From Favolaschia claudopus (lineage: Eukaryota > Basidiomycota > Agaricomycetes > Agaricales > Mycenaceae): 64,000 bases of DNA. The notes under the pieces were generated by a model. The model made no database searches. It was not told the DNA's origin and was given only the letters and a program-made list of their open reading frames with translations. The stretch covers positions 1,116,001 to 1,180,000 of the forward strand of contig JAWWNJ010000056.1 of assembly GCA_037176885.1 (NCBI GenBank). The letters are read 5' to 3'. The translations under genes and the position numbers were made by a program. Positions 34,700 through 44,800 of this stretch are shown piece after piece; the stretch's first letter is position 1, and each line of letters opens with the position of its first letter.

Positions 34700-36046
34700 A
34701 TTAGTTAGGCACAATTTCCTTGAGTACTTGGGCTAAACACCCAGAACCACAAGCAAACCTCCAAGTTCGGTTGGATTTTGGTTGAACTCCGGTGGCAGCA
34801 AGTATTGTGGAGTGCTTTATGCAGGCGCAGTATTAAAATGCATGCTTTCAGCTTGAATGTAACTGCCTACTTGTGTAATTAAATCGATTGGGATAGCCAA
34901 CAAAATACACACTCACTACTTTTAGTTTTCCAACAACACATCTTCCGCGAATCTCTCGCGCACAAGTCCTGTTCCTCGTCCGTCTCAGATTCTCACATGA
35001 TCTCAGTGTGTACACACTCTATCCCGGATGAGACCAAGTAGGATCTTCACATGTTCCGCTATTTTTTCTGACAACCGAGACTTTTACGGACCTAAACCTC
35101 GATTTTCGACTTTATCTCAACAGAATTTATCTCTCGTTTTGCCAGTCTCAATCAATCATGCTCTTCGAGGCTGTTCGAGCTCGCCGTTCACCCCAATCTT
35201 ACGTCTATAGATGAATCCGAGGTAGTTTGAACTACATGTAAGCTCTGGTGAATCTAGACAACTATCTGGCCTAGTGTACAGGTGCGGCAAACATAATAAG
35301 AATGTCTATAGATCAGGTCAGGGAGCACCGTCTGGACTAGTCTCTCTAGACAGACGCTATAACTTGCAGCTCGTTCCTCGCTAGTTATAGTCTGTTAGTT
35401 ACCGCGCCTGATAACCGGTATCTTGCCTTATCACTGATTGATGGTGATGCACAACCAAACAACGCGCTCACCTTCACCGATTCGACGCGACTGGGAGAGC
35501 TGAAATGGTCAGAAACAGTGTAAGAGACCTACAATTTGGTCAAGAATAGGTCCTTGCTCAGTTCATGTTGTAGGATTGATCCGTGAGCTTCCACTCCGTT
35601 CCGATTTCTGTTCGTCGTTTCATCATCCTTTGCACCCGTACCGTCGCATCGCCATCACCATCCCCTTCACTACCTTATATACTGCTCGTTACCTTTGCTG
35701 CCCGCTAGTCACTTGTTCCCCACGTCGACTAGCTCTCTAATATACTCTAGCTGACTCCGACTCACTTGTTCACGGCCGCTCATCGCGCTCTCATCACCTT
35801 TTGACCTACTTTAGTTCACACTTGTTCTGTCTCCAAACCTGTACTCACCGGAAATGTGCCCAAATCAGAGAATTCTACGTTTTCTACCTCGAGTATCATG
35901 AAGGCCCGTAGAATTTGTTGCTTGAGCATTCAAAGAGGTTAGTATTGGTCGAGAGCTTGATTTTCCACCTCAAAGTTGCCCGGGAACGCGCTTAAGTCGC
36001 GTCGAGGCGCGGTTGCCATTACTTCCCAAATAGGCTGCTTATATAA
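34700..36046. other. intergenic sequence with one inverted-repeat remnant
   Basis: No gene is recognised. At 35340-35415 a small hairpin (AGACAGACGCTATAACT ... AGTTATAGTCTGTT) followed by GTTACCGCGCC matches the left end of the element at 13367. The rest is pyrimidine-rich around 35560-35860. Confidence 0.45.
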
Positions 36047-36251
36047 TAGCGGGTTTGTGCAAAGCGACCCGGGTCGCTTTGGGACCGCTCAGATCTCCAC
36101 AACGAGCAGCCTCAGGTGTGAGGTCCCAGCGACCTAGGAATGCCCCAGGGCGATACTCTCTTAGGTCGCTTGGAGCTCATACCTGGTATCTGTTGTTGCA
36201 GAGATCTGAGCGGTTGAAAAGCGACCTGGGTCGCTCGCACAAACTCCCTGA
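36047..36251. mobile_element. palindromic MITE, copy 1
   Basis: TIRs read TAGCGGGTTTGTGCAAAG on the left and GCTCGCACAAACTCCCTGA on the right. Internally GCGACCCGGGTCGC and AGCGACCTGGGTCGCT are mirrored, and ACCGCTCAGATCTC is matched by GAGATCTGAGCGGT. The whole element can fold into one hairpin. A second copy lies at 52171-52354. Confidence 0.8.
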
Positions 36252-36710
36252 TAACGCAGGATACCTCTTACCGGGCGTGGTAACCACAGGACTACGTCTG
36301 GACGTCAGTGAAAAACACGCACCGATATTCGGACTTGCGCCTTCCTCATTGCTCAAGCAATATCAATTTTCCACTAGACACCCAATTGAAGTTTCTAAAC
36401 CAGCAGTATTGCTTTCCAGAAGCTTGAAGACAATAAAGTATTGCTGCCCCGCATTCTGAGCACGAAGGGATGGCACGCAGGTGGGCTGTTGTTGTAAGGT
36501 CGAAAGCAGGTACTTGGGGTGGGATGGATTGCGGGGCCGGGCAAGGGAATCCGATGAAAATTAGCGATGTTACTGGGGGGTCTTCATCTCCCAAAGTTAC
36601 TTCTAGCTCCTCCGTTCATGTGTGGTAGGGACAGATTGTGTACTCGGTGTGACCAAAAGTAACCGGAATCGGAAATTGCGTGTTTTCAACCAGATTTTGT
36701 GGGTGACTGC

Positions 36711-36895
36711 TGTAAGGGGAGAAGGGCCCTGGAGCCAAGTCGATAACAAACCTGGGGATCAGAGATCCCCAGTGAACTACTTATATACAAGAGGTGACGT
36801 AAGATATGACATAAGTGAGCACACAGCATGATGTCTTGGAGACAGAGAACTTCTGCCCAAGTCAAAGGACGTCCTAGCTGTGGAATCCCCTGACA
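36711..36895 (-). repeat. 3' LTR of the KH-gag element
   Basis: Read on the minus strand it starts TGTCAGGGGATTCCAC and ends CCCCTTACA, so the ends also form a short imperfect inverted repeat. It carries a 10-bp segment (AGAGAACTTC on the + strand) that is missing from the partner LTR. Confidence 0.85.
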
Positions 36896-36958
36896 TCACC
36901 CCCTCTTCAAGATTCGTCGCCTCAACGAAGACCAAAGCCCAGTAGAATGAACGATCCT

Positions 36959-37992
36959 TCAAAATCCTGGATTGCCACGGAAGAGTAGGTTGCCCTGGGA
37001 GTCAATCCGCGAATCAGACGCAGACACTGCACCGCCTCGCCGTGCCGTCTGTGGTCGACGTCCCCTTTCAGGTCAAATAGCATCAATGGCCATAGGCAAA
37101 GGAGCTACTGAACGTGGAGAGGGGGACGGTGGCAGTGGGCATGGCCACCGAGGGGGCATAAGGAGTAGAGCTGGGGCGGGGAGTAGGAATAGGGGACGCC
37201 ATTACCTGCGTAGGAATAGAGATGGCGGCAGGGTTATGGGGTAGGGAGTTAGAGGCGGGGTAGGAAGACTCCTGTGGTGCGAATCGCACCCCAGACTTCC
37301 TTGGCTGTGTAGCGGCACCTGGGTGCGGCTGAGCACTTGCCGCTGGAGGGGGTGGAACCCAGCCGGTGGCTGAGACGGATGGACGGGGTGTGCGCGCTTC
37401 TTCAGCGGGCGAGCGCCCTCGCCAGAAGCGTTCGGCAAAACCGGCACCGGGCAGGGGCAGGGTCCCCGGAAAGGCGTGACGGACCTTTCTTCTTAGAGCG
37501 GATACGCTTACGCATGAAACGCTTCCCAAGCGCAATTAGCGCTTCACCGATTTGCTGGTCGGTACCACGGATAGATACACGGCGCTCCAAGGGGGAAGCC
37601 TTATCAGTATAGGCTCGAAGTTGGGCGCCGGAGATGTCGTGCGACTGATGAAGACCCTTACCACCACGGCCAACGATATGCCCGACGACCGAGTCAGGCA
37701 CCACAAGCGTACACGAGTAGCGGGACGGTGCATCCTGTGCAGTAGGGAGGGTTTCGGCGAGTGGTATGGCGGTGTGGCCGACAGCGATGATGGCAGGGGT
37801 AGGGGCTGGGGTTGAAGGTTCAGAGCCCCAGCGAGCGCCATCCCAGGAGAAGCGCCAGGCATGCCCTCGGGGAGTAGAGGCTGCAGTGTCCCCAAACTCA
37901 AGACGATCAAGACGGTCGTGGACGCGCAGTAGTTCGCTTCAAAGGAGAGTGCAGTAGGAATAAAGGTCCTGAGGAACGGCGGGGGTTGCCAT
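36959..37992 (-). pseudogene. Gag-like protein with type I KH domain, copy 1 (broken)
   Basis: The ATG at 37992 starts MATPAVPQDLYSY. An in-frame TGA follows at 37939-37941, then ELLRVHDRLDRLEFGD, a short likely coiled coil, and AWRFSWDGARWG. Next comes a KH domain: VVPDSVVGHIVGRGGKGL with the GXXG loop, and RRVSIRGTDQQIGEALIALG. A basic patch (FMRKRIR) and a P/S/A-rich tail to the TGA at 36959 complete about 340 residues. A 10-bp deletion near 37450, relative to copy 2, also breaks the frame. KH domains bind single-stranded RNA, so the inferred role is packaging element RNA as a minimal Gag. Confidence 0.7.
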
Positions 37993-38097
37993 AGCAAGGG
38001 AGGTGTGAGGTCGATGGTAGGATGAGGGCAGAGTAGGAAGTAGGGTGGTCGGCTGCGGCTAGGAGAGTGCCAGAGTCGAATAGAAGGTTTGTTATGC

Positions 38098-38272
38098 TGT
38101 AAGGGGAGAAGGGCCCTGGAGCCAAGTCGATAACAAACCTGGGGATCGGAGATCCCCAGTGAACTACTTATATACAAGAGGTGACGTGAGATATGACATA
38201 AGTGAGCACACAGCATGATGTCTTGGAGACTGCCCAAGTCAAAGGACGTCCTAGCTGTGGAATCCCCTGACA
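38098..38272 (-). repeat. 5' LTR of the KH-gag element
   Basis: This 175-bp partner of 36711-36895 is followed on the minus strand by GCATAACAAACCTTC at the primer-binding position. I cannot assign that to a specific tRNA. Confidence 0.85.
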
Positions 38273-38961
38273 ACTGCTGGGCAAATTGGCCCAATTGGCA
38301 GTGTATGAACATATACGATTGCATAAGAAGCAGGCAAAAGGTTGCATAGTCTCTTTGTCCTCATTCTTTTATGTATGCTTTGAGGCGGGAAATTAGTGTG
38401 CCGAGTTGCCTCTCTCACTGAACAACGGGAAACACCTGGCAACCTTAGATATCGGATTTGTAGACTATTGGGATACTAAGCACCTTTTTGGGGTACTTAC
38501 AGGTCTGAAATTACGGCATCTCTCCTTCAGAGAACGCAAACATGTCCAAATTGGTTCAATTTTAAAGATTGATTCACCAACTCAAAATAAAACATTGCAT
38601 GTCATGCCCATACCATGAAAGTAGTAGAATAAATAATTTAGAAGAGCCCTGTATTACTTAAAGCTGTTTGAGTTTCGAAATTCCCCTCTAAAAAGCCAAA
38701 TTCCGGTTACTTTTGGTCACACCGAGTACACTGTAAAAGCGCGACGCGACGAGGTGAGACAAGGAAGTTGATTGACAGCACCGCTCATGGCGGAACTGAT
38801 CGGATCACACAAGTATGCCTTTTTCGGACATAATCCTCCACGAACATGATTAATGAGCCCACGTCAAGGGCAGTGACGCCATCAAAAAGCCCTCTAGCAC
38901 AGCTTATTGCGTTTCGGTGACGGCTCTGATAAAAGGGGAAGCTCCCCCAATAACTGGCAAT

Positions 38962-39047
38962 AACTGGAGTGGGATTCGAACGTTCGACCATCGGAACATG
39001 CACTAAAAGATCCCCATTACTAACTGTTACACCACGGAACAGTTGCA
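38962..39047 (-). other. tRNA-like (SINE-head-like) sequence
   Basis: On the minus strand a box A-like word TGGTGTAACAG is followed about 40 nt later by a box B-like word CGTTCGAATCC, the spacing of an internal RNA polymerase III promoter. The T-arm does not pair well, so this is not an intact tRNA. It ends about 27 bp from the palindromic MITE at 39074, as at 58209-58314. Confidence 0.4.
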
Positions 39048-39073
39048 GGACAAGGAATGTTATCCAATACATA

Positions 39074-39336
39074 TACTGTAGTATTTCCTTCAATTCGTTT
39101 TGTCACTTATCACACCAAAAACGACGAAATTTTTTGCGAGTCACAACGTCACGAGGGTTCGATACGAATGATCCCCCAAAGTCACACGAATTTTCGCCTG
39201 TTTTCGGCCCAAAATGAGGGTAAAAAAACGAAAATTTTCGTAAGTCACACCGGTCCGGGCCCCCATACGAAAGATCAAGTTCGTATGAGATGTTACACCC
39301 CAAATCGGCTTACGAATTGAACAAAATACTACAGTA
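39074..39336. mobile_element. palindromic MITE family with TA target, copy 1
   Basis: The termini are TACTGTAGTATT and AATACTACAGTA, both followed inward by TTCAATTCGT or its complement. The interior repeats CGTAAGTCACA/TTCGTA words. The second copy at 58314-58580 has the same ends and a similar interior, including AATGAGGGTAAAA/AAGGGGGTAAAA. No coding capacity. Confidence 0.8.
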
Positions 39337-39739
39337 TGGGGTCCTTCACCGCACCTCCACTACACCCCCTTACTTCATCGATGATCTGGGACACCTACAC
39401 GCCGTCGATCTGACCTTAGGGAAGTGGCGTCCAAATCCTTTCAATATGTGGAAAAGGAGTCCAACAGATTCATTGGAGAAAAAATTTTGAACTGGTCTTT
39501 TTGACTATGACGATCCGTTCCGCTGCAACGTCATTTCCCATGCACATATAGCCAAAGGAATAGGTTGCGATCCATGCCTTTTGAGCACCGCTGACAAGGC
39601 CCAATATGGCCTTGTAACACTTTATAAGGTTCCCTGCCAACCTTATTGGACCTTTTATAAGGCTGTAAGGTGCTGCAATGCCTTATAAACCTTTTTTGAT
39701 TTTTCCGACAATCCGCAATGATACTTCAGTGTGACAGCG

Positions 39740-40250
39740 AGACCGTTGAAGAGCAAAGACATCAAACATATACTGAACAAAGAAAAGCGCCAGAGTGTTT
39801 AGAAAGCGTTGAAATTGCATTGTTGGGCCCAAAATGCTGGCATAGAGCTCAAGATTGCGGCCATTTGAAGGAGGGTGTGCTGGGGGATTGCCGAAAGTTC
39901 GGTGCTGCCTAGACACAATGTAGAGGATCTTGGGACTTCAGAAGTAACAGAGGCGAAGGTAGAGGGTCGCATTATCGAGTGCATATATGCGCCGGTGGAA
40001 CAGCTCTTCATCCATCGGCTACTTTTGAAAGTCGAGAACTGTGGATGGAGAAAGATTTTTGCTTCGGCCACAGCTGCGCGTCTGGACAATCCAGGCAGGC
40101 GTTCTCATTCTTGATGATCACAAATCACACTGTCACTGGCCATTCGTGTATTTTGCTCAAAAGCATCGTTTTCTCATCTTGTGTCTCCCGTCTCATACTA
40201 CATACGCATTTATTGCACCTGATCAGGACCTTTTATTGAGCACGGAAAGC
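39740..40250 (+). pseudogene. pogo-like (DDE_1) transposase relic
   Basis: Across several phases there is ENCGWRKIFASAT, then ILILDDHKSHCHW, then LILCLPSHTTYAFIAPDQ. This is the DGHxSH...CLPPHTTHxLQPLD region around the second and third catalytic acids of pogo/Tigger-type DDE transposases. The frame changes several times and no start or stop can be placed. It abuts the 3' end of the histone pseudogene (convergent). Confidence 0.6.
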
Positions 40251-40256
40251 AAAGAT

Positions 40257-40764
40257 TCATGACCGCTCCCCGCGCAATCGACGAGCAAGGGCAAGATCTT
40301 TAGGCTGGATGGTGACACGTTTGGCATGAATGGCAAGCCATGACGGCGGAGGATTGAAAGCGGAGGTCAATCTGGAAAGCAAAGATAAGGCAATGGTCAA
40401 CATGAAGAGGAGTGCCGGACGCACTTTGAAATCTTGCGCGATTTCACGGACGAGACGTTGGAGGGGGAGCTTGCGTATGAGGAGCTCAGTTGATTTTTGG
40501 TAGCGACGGATTTCACGCAGGGCGACAGTGCCCGGCCGGAACCGATGGCGCTTCTTGACACCACCGATTGCGTTCTGCGAGGGTATGTGAGGGGAATAAA
40601 AACGACGAAGACGACGGACGGTAGTGGATTCATTGGCGGCACTGGACTTGGCGTCGAGTTGCTTCCTGGGTGCCTTACCACCATTACTCTTGCGAGCTGA
40701 GGAGAGATTAGATAAGGGGAGATCAAGAGGAAGCTAAAATACCGGTTTGCTTAGTGCGGGCCAT
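40257..40764 (-). pseudogene. H3: histone H3 with a frame-shifting deletion
   Basis: The ATG at 40764 starts MARTKQT, and a 46-nt intron (40697-40742) restores [14 protein letters not shown]. The tail then continues to [21 protein letters not shown] 45-nt in-frame GT-AG segment just before GGVKK may be a second intron. [20 protein letters not shown] is intact, and a further intron lies before [11 protein letters not shown]. Then roughly 53 nt, encoding most of helix alpha2, are missing. The sequence resumes out of frame at [20 protein letters not shown] and ends at a TGA (40257). Lys4 and Lys9 are kept. Compared with canonical H3 it has Asn at position 11 and other changes, so it may be a diverged variant that decayed. 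Confidence 0.75.
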
Positions 40765-40835
40765 CGAAAGGTAGTTGGATGTCAGTTGAGTGTGAATGTG
40801 AGCGGGAAGTGAGTGCAGATGAACAATTGTCCGGA

Positions 40836-40844
40836 CTATTTATT
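40836..40844 (-). promoter_or_regulatory. TATA-like box of the H3 pseudogene
   Basis: The minus strand reads AATAAATAG about 75 nt upstream of the ATG at 40764, a reasonable core-promoter distance for a fungal histone gene. Confidence 0.35.
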
Positions 40845-41082
40845 GAAGACGGGCATCCGATTTCCCACCGCCCGAGACAGCAGCTTTGTCTTTGTTAAGT
40901 TTATTAAGTAGGCAAACGAAAGTAGGACCGATGATAATATGGGTCAAGGCCTGATGCAAATCCTGACGGAAATCGGAGATTTTGGCGATTTGGCCCTGAC
41001 TTTTTCATTGAATTTTGGCCACAAAAATCCTGACTTTTTTGCCTCCGAAAAAATCAGGTCTTCATGGGGACTATCATCGGTC
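40845..41082. other. no gene recognised
   Basis: The sequence contains CCTGACTTTTT/AAAATCAGG words, but no clear repeat boundary or coding region. Confidence 0.3.
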
Positions 41083-41253
41083 TTACGAAAGTGTGGCGAC
41101 AAATAGCCCTCCGAGAATAGCTGCTTGTTGTGAGTCTGACAATAGTTTATACTGTGAGAAATCCACCTGCGCGGCCCTGGTCTGCTGCTGCCTCGGACCC
41201 GCAGACGCCGCTTTCGACGCGGCTGTCTTTCGACGATTTTCAGTGTTATTCAT
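41083..41253 (-). CDS. possible first exon of an unidentified gene
   Basis: The ATG at 41253 starts MNNTENRRKTAASKAAS and gives 56 codons to a TAA at 41083. A donor-like GTAAGA sits exactly at the end of the frame, so this may be a spliced first exon. No domain is recognised, and no second exon could be followed through the flanking sequence. Confidence 0.25.
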   Translation of the reverse strand: MNNTENRRKTAASKAASAGPRQQQTRAAQVDFSQYKLLSDSQQAAILGGLFVATLS

Positions 41254-41325
41254 TGTCGTAGGGAGGATAGCCAGAGAAGACGATAAGACGACGAGAAGAG
41301 GGGAAGGAGTAGTCTAGGATCTGTT

Positions 41326-41590
41326 GGGGGGTAGGTCAGTGAAGCGTCCGTGGGAGTGATTTCAACCATGCCGACCGCTGATGGCCGCAGGCATTTTCCT
41401 AGACACACACAAATCAGTCAAAATACTGATTTTCATGCATAAATGGTATCCTCAGGTGCTCACATGCGCTCACATACAGGTTGTATACTGGTTTGGGAAC
41501 CCAATCTAGACGCGAAAATTGTCCAACTTGCGGCCATCAGTTGCCATCGCCAGCATCACTCCCACGGACGCTTCACTGACCTACCCCCCC
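41326..41590. mobile_element. small TIR element
   Basis: The left end GGGGGGTAGGTCAGTGAAG and the following GCGTCCGTGGGAGTGAT are matched by the exact inverse at 41554-41590. The interior is unrelated AT-rich DNA. No clear target duplication is seen, and no coding capacity is present. Confidence 0.7.
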
Positions 41591-41814
41591 ATCAGCGCCC
41601 AGACTTTCTATAGATCCTTGAGAACGACTATCTTCTCATCGACTCGGCAGAAAGTCTGAGTAGCGAGACTAGGGAAGGAGTGCGGACCGATGGCTCGGGT
41701 ATCAAACGGCACGCTCGGCCGGCTGCTCTAAAGGATGGGTGAACAATGGATATGACACAAAATAATTAGGGCGTTTTACGCCCCCTTCTATCGCCGTTTT
41801 ATCGTGTTTTTCTT

Positions 41815-42333
41815 TTGCTCTTTTATGTACATAATTTATTGCAGAAAATGGCCCATAAAACGCCTGCTCGTGAACCCCCTCTTTTTTTGAGTCGTTTTTT
41901 GCACCGTTCGGCCTGTACGGCTCCGCTATTCCTGTGCCAGTCCTCCTTTCACACAGCCCGTATGCCGCGCGTTCCTCTGCGGCAAAAACTTCTCCAAAAT
42001 GCATTCCTCCACGCTCGGAGACTGCAGTTCTGGCGCCGTCGTAAGCGGGCACGACAGGAGCAAGAGGGGGAGGAGGAAACGATGATGAATGCACTTGACA
42101 TCGACGACGACCTCTTCCTCAAGGACGACGACAACTCGGAGTCACACAGCGACACCTCCTCAATTTTCTCCGTCTCGTCGATGTCATTTATCTCGTTCTC
42201 CGACTCCGCAGAGTCGTCTGCTTCTGATTCTGATCACTCGGACAACTCAGATACGCTTGACCACTATGTATCGTGCTACTGTACTATTTCGACCGTAGAT
42301 TCAAGTAACGCGTCACATCGACCTTTGAATTGA
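41815..42333 (+). CDS. acidic, Ser-rich protein; possible N-terminus of a PIF/Harbinger-type transposase
   Basis: The probable start is the internal Met at about 41962 (MPRVPLRQKLLQNAFLHARR). It is followed by a basic stretch (FWRRRKRARQ) and a long Asp/Ser-rich tail, ending at 42333. Basic head then acidic low-complexity is seen at the N-terminus of some fungal Harbinger nucleases, but no DDE domain follows here. Function cannot be assigned from sequence alone. Confidence 0.3.
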   Translation: MLFYVHNLLQKMAHKTPAREPPLFLSRFLHRSACTAPLFLCQSSFHTARMPRVPLRQKLLQNAFLHARRLQFWRRRKRARQEQEGEEETMMNALDIDDDLFLKDDDNSESHSDTSSIFSVSSMSFISFSDSAESSASDSDHSDNSDTLDHYVSCYCTISTVDSSNASHRPLN

Positions 42334-42450
42334 AGCTACTAGCAGTTACCCGTGCTACGCTACGGTGTGACTCATCACGCAAATTACAGCGAAAGCGAGA
42401 AAAAGTTGTAGTTGTTACAGAGTGAATATACATACATTAATAAAGTTCAT

Positions 42451-43626
42451 TTAGTGTCTGTTAGTGGAACCCCCTGCGCGACGACCGATGGAAGTCCCTT
42501 CACCCCGGTCTTCCAGCCCATTTGATACATCGAGCTTGCGTCTCTTGGGGTTTGGCTCAGATGCGTCGCGAGGAGATGTCTGTTCTCCGAAAAACTCAGT
42601 AAATCTGGAGCGCACAGGAGTACTGTTGTTGACTATCCACAGCCTGGGCATCATTCCCAACGAAGAAACAATGCAGAGGCTCTGGCGGCTCTTCGAGGCG
42701 CTCCAACGCGACCATGCCATGATTACAGCACATCCCGTACGGCGAACGGGAATTTTTCGAGGGGTGTAGGACTTGCTCAGCGACCCAATGGAGTGCTCCG
42801 CATGTGGGACAGCGGCCGTTCATGTATGGCGAGATGGCGGATCCAGGTAATCTTTGCGCCGCTAAAAACAACTCGTCGCGGGTAGTCCGACGATTATTTT
42901 CATAACGGTATGCAATCAGCGGAGGAAGTAATCTAAACATCATTTACACGTACTTGGCGGCCATGCGGGACTCGCATTTTGATTGTATTGGCGTGTACGA
43001 TTGCCTGTTCCTTCAGGCCGAGCTTGTGCGAAATTAACGGCTTGAGACACCGACTACAAAGAGATAACTCACCACCAGCAGCGGCAGCACTCTGGTGTGT
43101 TGCAGGTGGGGTAGGGAGACCGTTGTGGATGGCCTGAGGAGCAAGACTTTTCAAGCCTCTTGAACTGGAGATTGAAGCCGACTTATCTGTAATACTCGAG
43201 AGTTGCGCGCAGTCGGCGGAGGATCTGTAGAACAGAAAAGGATGTTAGAAGTAGATACCAATGAATATTGAATCGCAGCGCACCGACATCCATTCTCGCA
43301 GCCTTCTCCGCACTTGCCCTTTGAGCCAGTGATCTGTTCGAAGAAGCTTGCGGTGGAGGCGCCGGACGGTTTTCGCAGGCTCTTTGGTGCCTTCTGATTT
43401 GACCGAAAGAACGGGCGCTAGGAGCGGCGGCGGAATTTGGCGGCATATTTTCATCATGCTGAGCAGGGACGCGTCTGCGGCGGGGGCTGCCTTCATTGAT
43501 TTCACGTAAGTCGCGTTGAATCTGCCGTTGTTGTTGTTGATGCCTTTGCGGCGTGGTCGGAGGGGTTAATAAGTTCCTAGAAACATTGAGCCTACAATGG
43601 AGCGAGGGGAGGATTGACATGTACAT
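42451..43626 (-). pseudogene. Helitron Rep/helicase, N-terminal fragment
   Basis: Minus-strand exons read TPPTTPQRHQQQQR and a Ser/Ala/Pro-rich head, then a cysteine-containing segment (LCSRCLKPLISHKLGL). The diagnostic block follows: GRCPTCGALHWVAEQ, YGMCCNHGMV and PEPLHCFFVGNDAQA. The CxxCGALHW...CCxxG...ND pattern is the zinc-binding N-terminus of fungal Helitron Rep-helicase proteins. The Rep HUH nuclease and the PIF1-like helicase are absent and the frame is lost after NDAQA. Introns of 50-60 nt are possible near 43200-43270. Confidence 0.65.
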
Positions 43627-43639
43627 TGCTGCTAGGTGA

Positions 43640-44246
43640 AGACAAAGAGACGCAGATGAAAGGCTTTGAGATCACACAAAAGAGTTAAAGAAGCACATTT
43701 ATTGGAGGTGAGGCTACGGTGGTACAGCTACATTGCGAGTGGGGCGTGTGCAGCGATGTGGAGCGGAGGTTGCAAGACGCGAGAGACAGCAGCGGAGTTG
43801 TGGTTTGTTGTTTGGCTGCGGACAGATGACGTGAGTGGGGCGTTCGGGTGTTCCCGGAACCCACTTGATTGACGTTTGTCCAGAGTTTGTAATCTACACG
43901 GCTATGCCGCCCGACACCGGAATTTGATAGGGATTGACACTTATAGGAATCCAATGATTTTTCACTCGGCTTTCAATCAACCACAGAGATGATCCAAATG
44001 AATGTACGCCTCAGTGGAATCCAATGGACTTGCTGTAGATTCTGTCTGGAGAGTCTAACGGCTCAATTTGCCTCCATAAGCGAGCTATGATGGGGACTTT
44101 TTGAGCATGATGTGCTTTAAAGCACTTCATACAAGACTTTATATATGCCTAGTGTATACTCAACAGGTTAGCCGGGTTAGAAACGAGCCATTTTCCCTCC
44201 CCTCTTAGTTGTCGAATGATAATATGTCGCCCAAAAATTGTGTGTA
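43640..44246. other. no gene recognised
   Basis: The sequence beyond the Helitron fragment and before the transposase end shows no coding region or clear repeat boundary. Confidence 0.35.
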
Positions 44247-44800
44247 CTAAACTCGGGACTTTCTGGTACCTATTTGAGCCTTTGCCTTCCATTCAGCCTC
44301 TGCAACCTCGACCTCCTTCTTCTGCAGCCCTCGATGGGAACGATACCTCTTGACCGCAAACTCGGCAACTGGCCCTGTTGCTCCGTGGCGGTAAACACTG
44401 GCATACCGATCGGCGCGGCGGAAGAATCGTCGAATGGTCGGAAGCGGACAAGCGTGGAGAGCTTCGTCAACGAGCTGCTGGGCCCTCTTCCACTGACCGT
44501 TGGATCGTTCACGGAAGTATCGCTTGATCCAAGCCCAAAAATATTCAATCGGGTTCATCTCGGGGTGGAATTTGGGGAGGAAGTGGCAGAACTTGAACAT
44601 GCCAGGCGCAGCTTCACGCCAACACCATAGGGTCCCCGCTTCTTCCCTAGACCAAATTAAATCACTAATCGGATTGTCAATAATGAAACGCACCTGTCTG
44701 ATTATCTGCCGCCATAGACCCATCTTGCATAGACCCTCCCAATCTATTCTCAGCACTCCGAATCCTATCTTATACTTGAAAAGAGGTCCAGGCCATCCTA
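44247..44800 (-). pseudogene. Tc1/mariner-superfamily transposase, C-terminal half
   Basis: The frame reads GTLWCWREAAPGMFKFCHF, then FLPKFHPEMNPIEYFW and IKRYFRERS. The LPKFHxExNPIExxW block contains the third catalytic acid (Glu) of the DDE_3-type transposases common in Agaricomycetes. VDEALHACPLPTIRRFF and a basic tail follow to the stop at 44247. The N-terminal half, including the first two Asp residues, is absent: a MITE starts precisely at 44801, and different repeat DNA follows it. Confidence 0.75.

Larger units (their letters stand above)
36711..38272 (-). mobile_element. small LTR retrotransposon encoding only a KH-domain protein
   Basis: The LTRs are 36711-36895 and 38098-38272, each TG...CA, with an exact 5-bp duplication ACTGC at 36706-36710 and 38273-38277. 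Read on the minus strand, GAAGAGGGGGTGA directly precedes the 3' LTR and is a classical polypurine tract, which fixes the orientation. The internal region holds one gene (37992-36959) with a KH RNA-binding domain and no protease, RT, RNase H or integrase. It must therefore be mobilised in trans. LTRs differ by two substitutions and one 10-bp indel. Confidence 0.85.
36631..38735. mobile_element. Tc1/mariner-like MITE, interrupted by the KH-gag LTR element
   Basis: The left end has GTGTACTCGGTGTGACC then AAAAGTAACCGGAAT. The right end, complemented, has the same run starting TACAGTGTACTCGGTG. Inverted repeats of about 33 bp of this sequence type are characteristic of Tc1-like elements. Removing 36711-38272 and one 5-bp TSD leaves roughly 540 bp with no transposase. 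Confidence 0.75.

Noticed and set aside
37536..38324. 262-codon minus frame over the KH-gag gene
   Set aside because: It is out of phase with the KH domain, which is conserved between the two copies in another phase.
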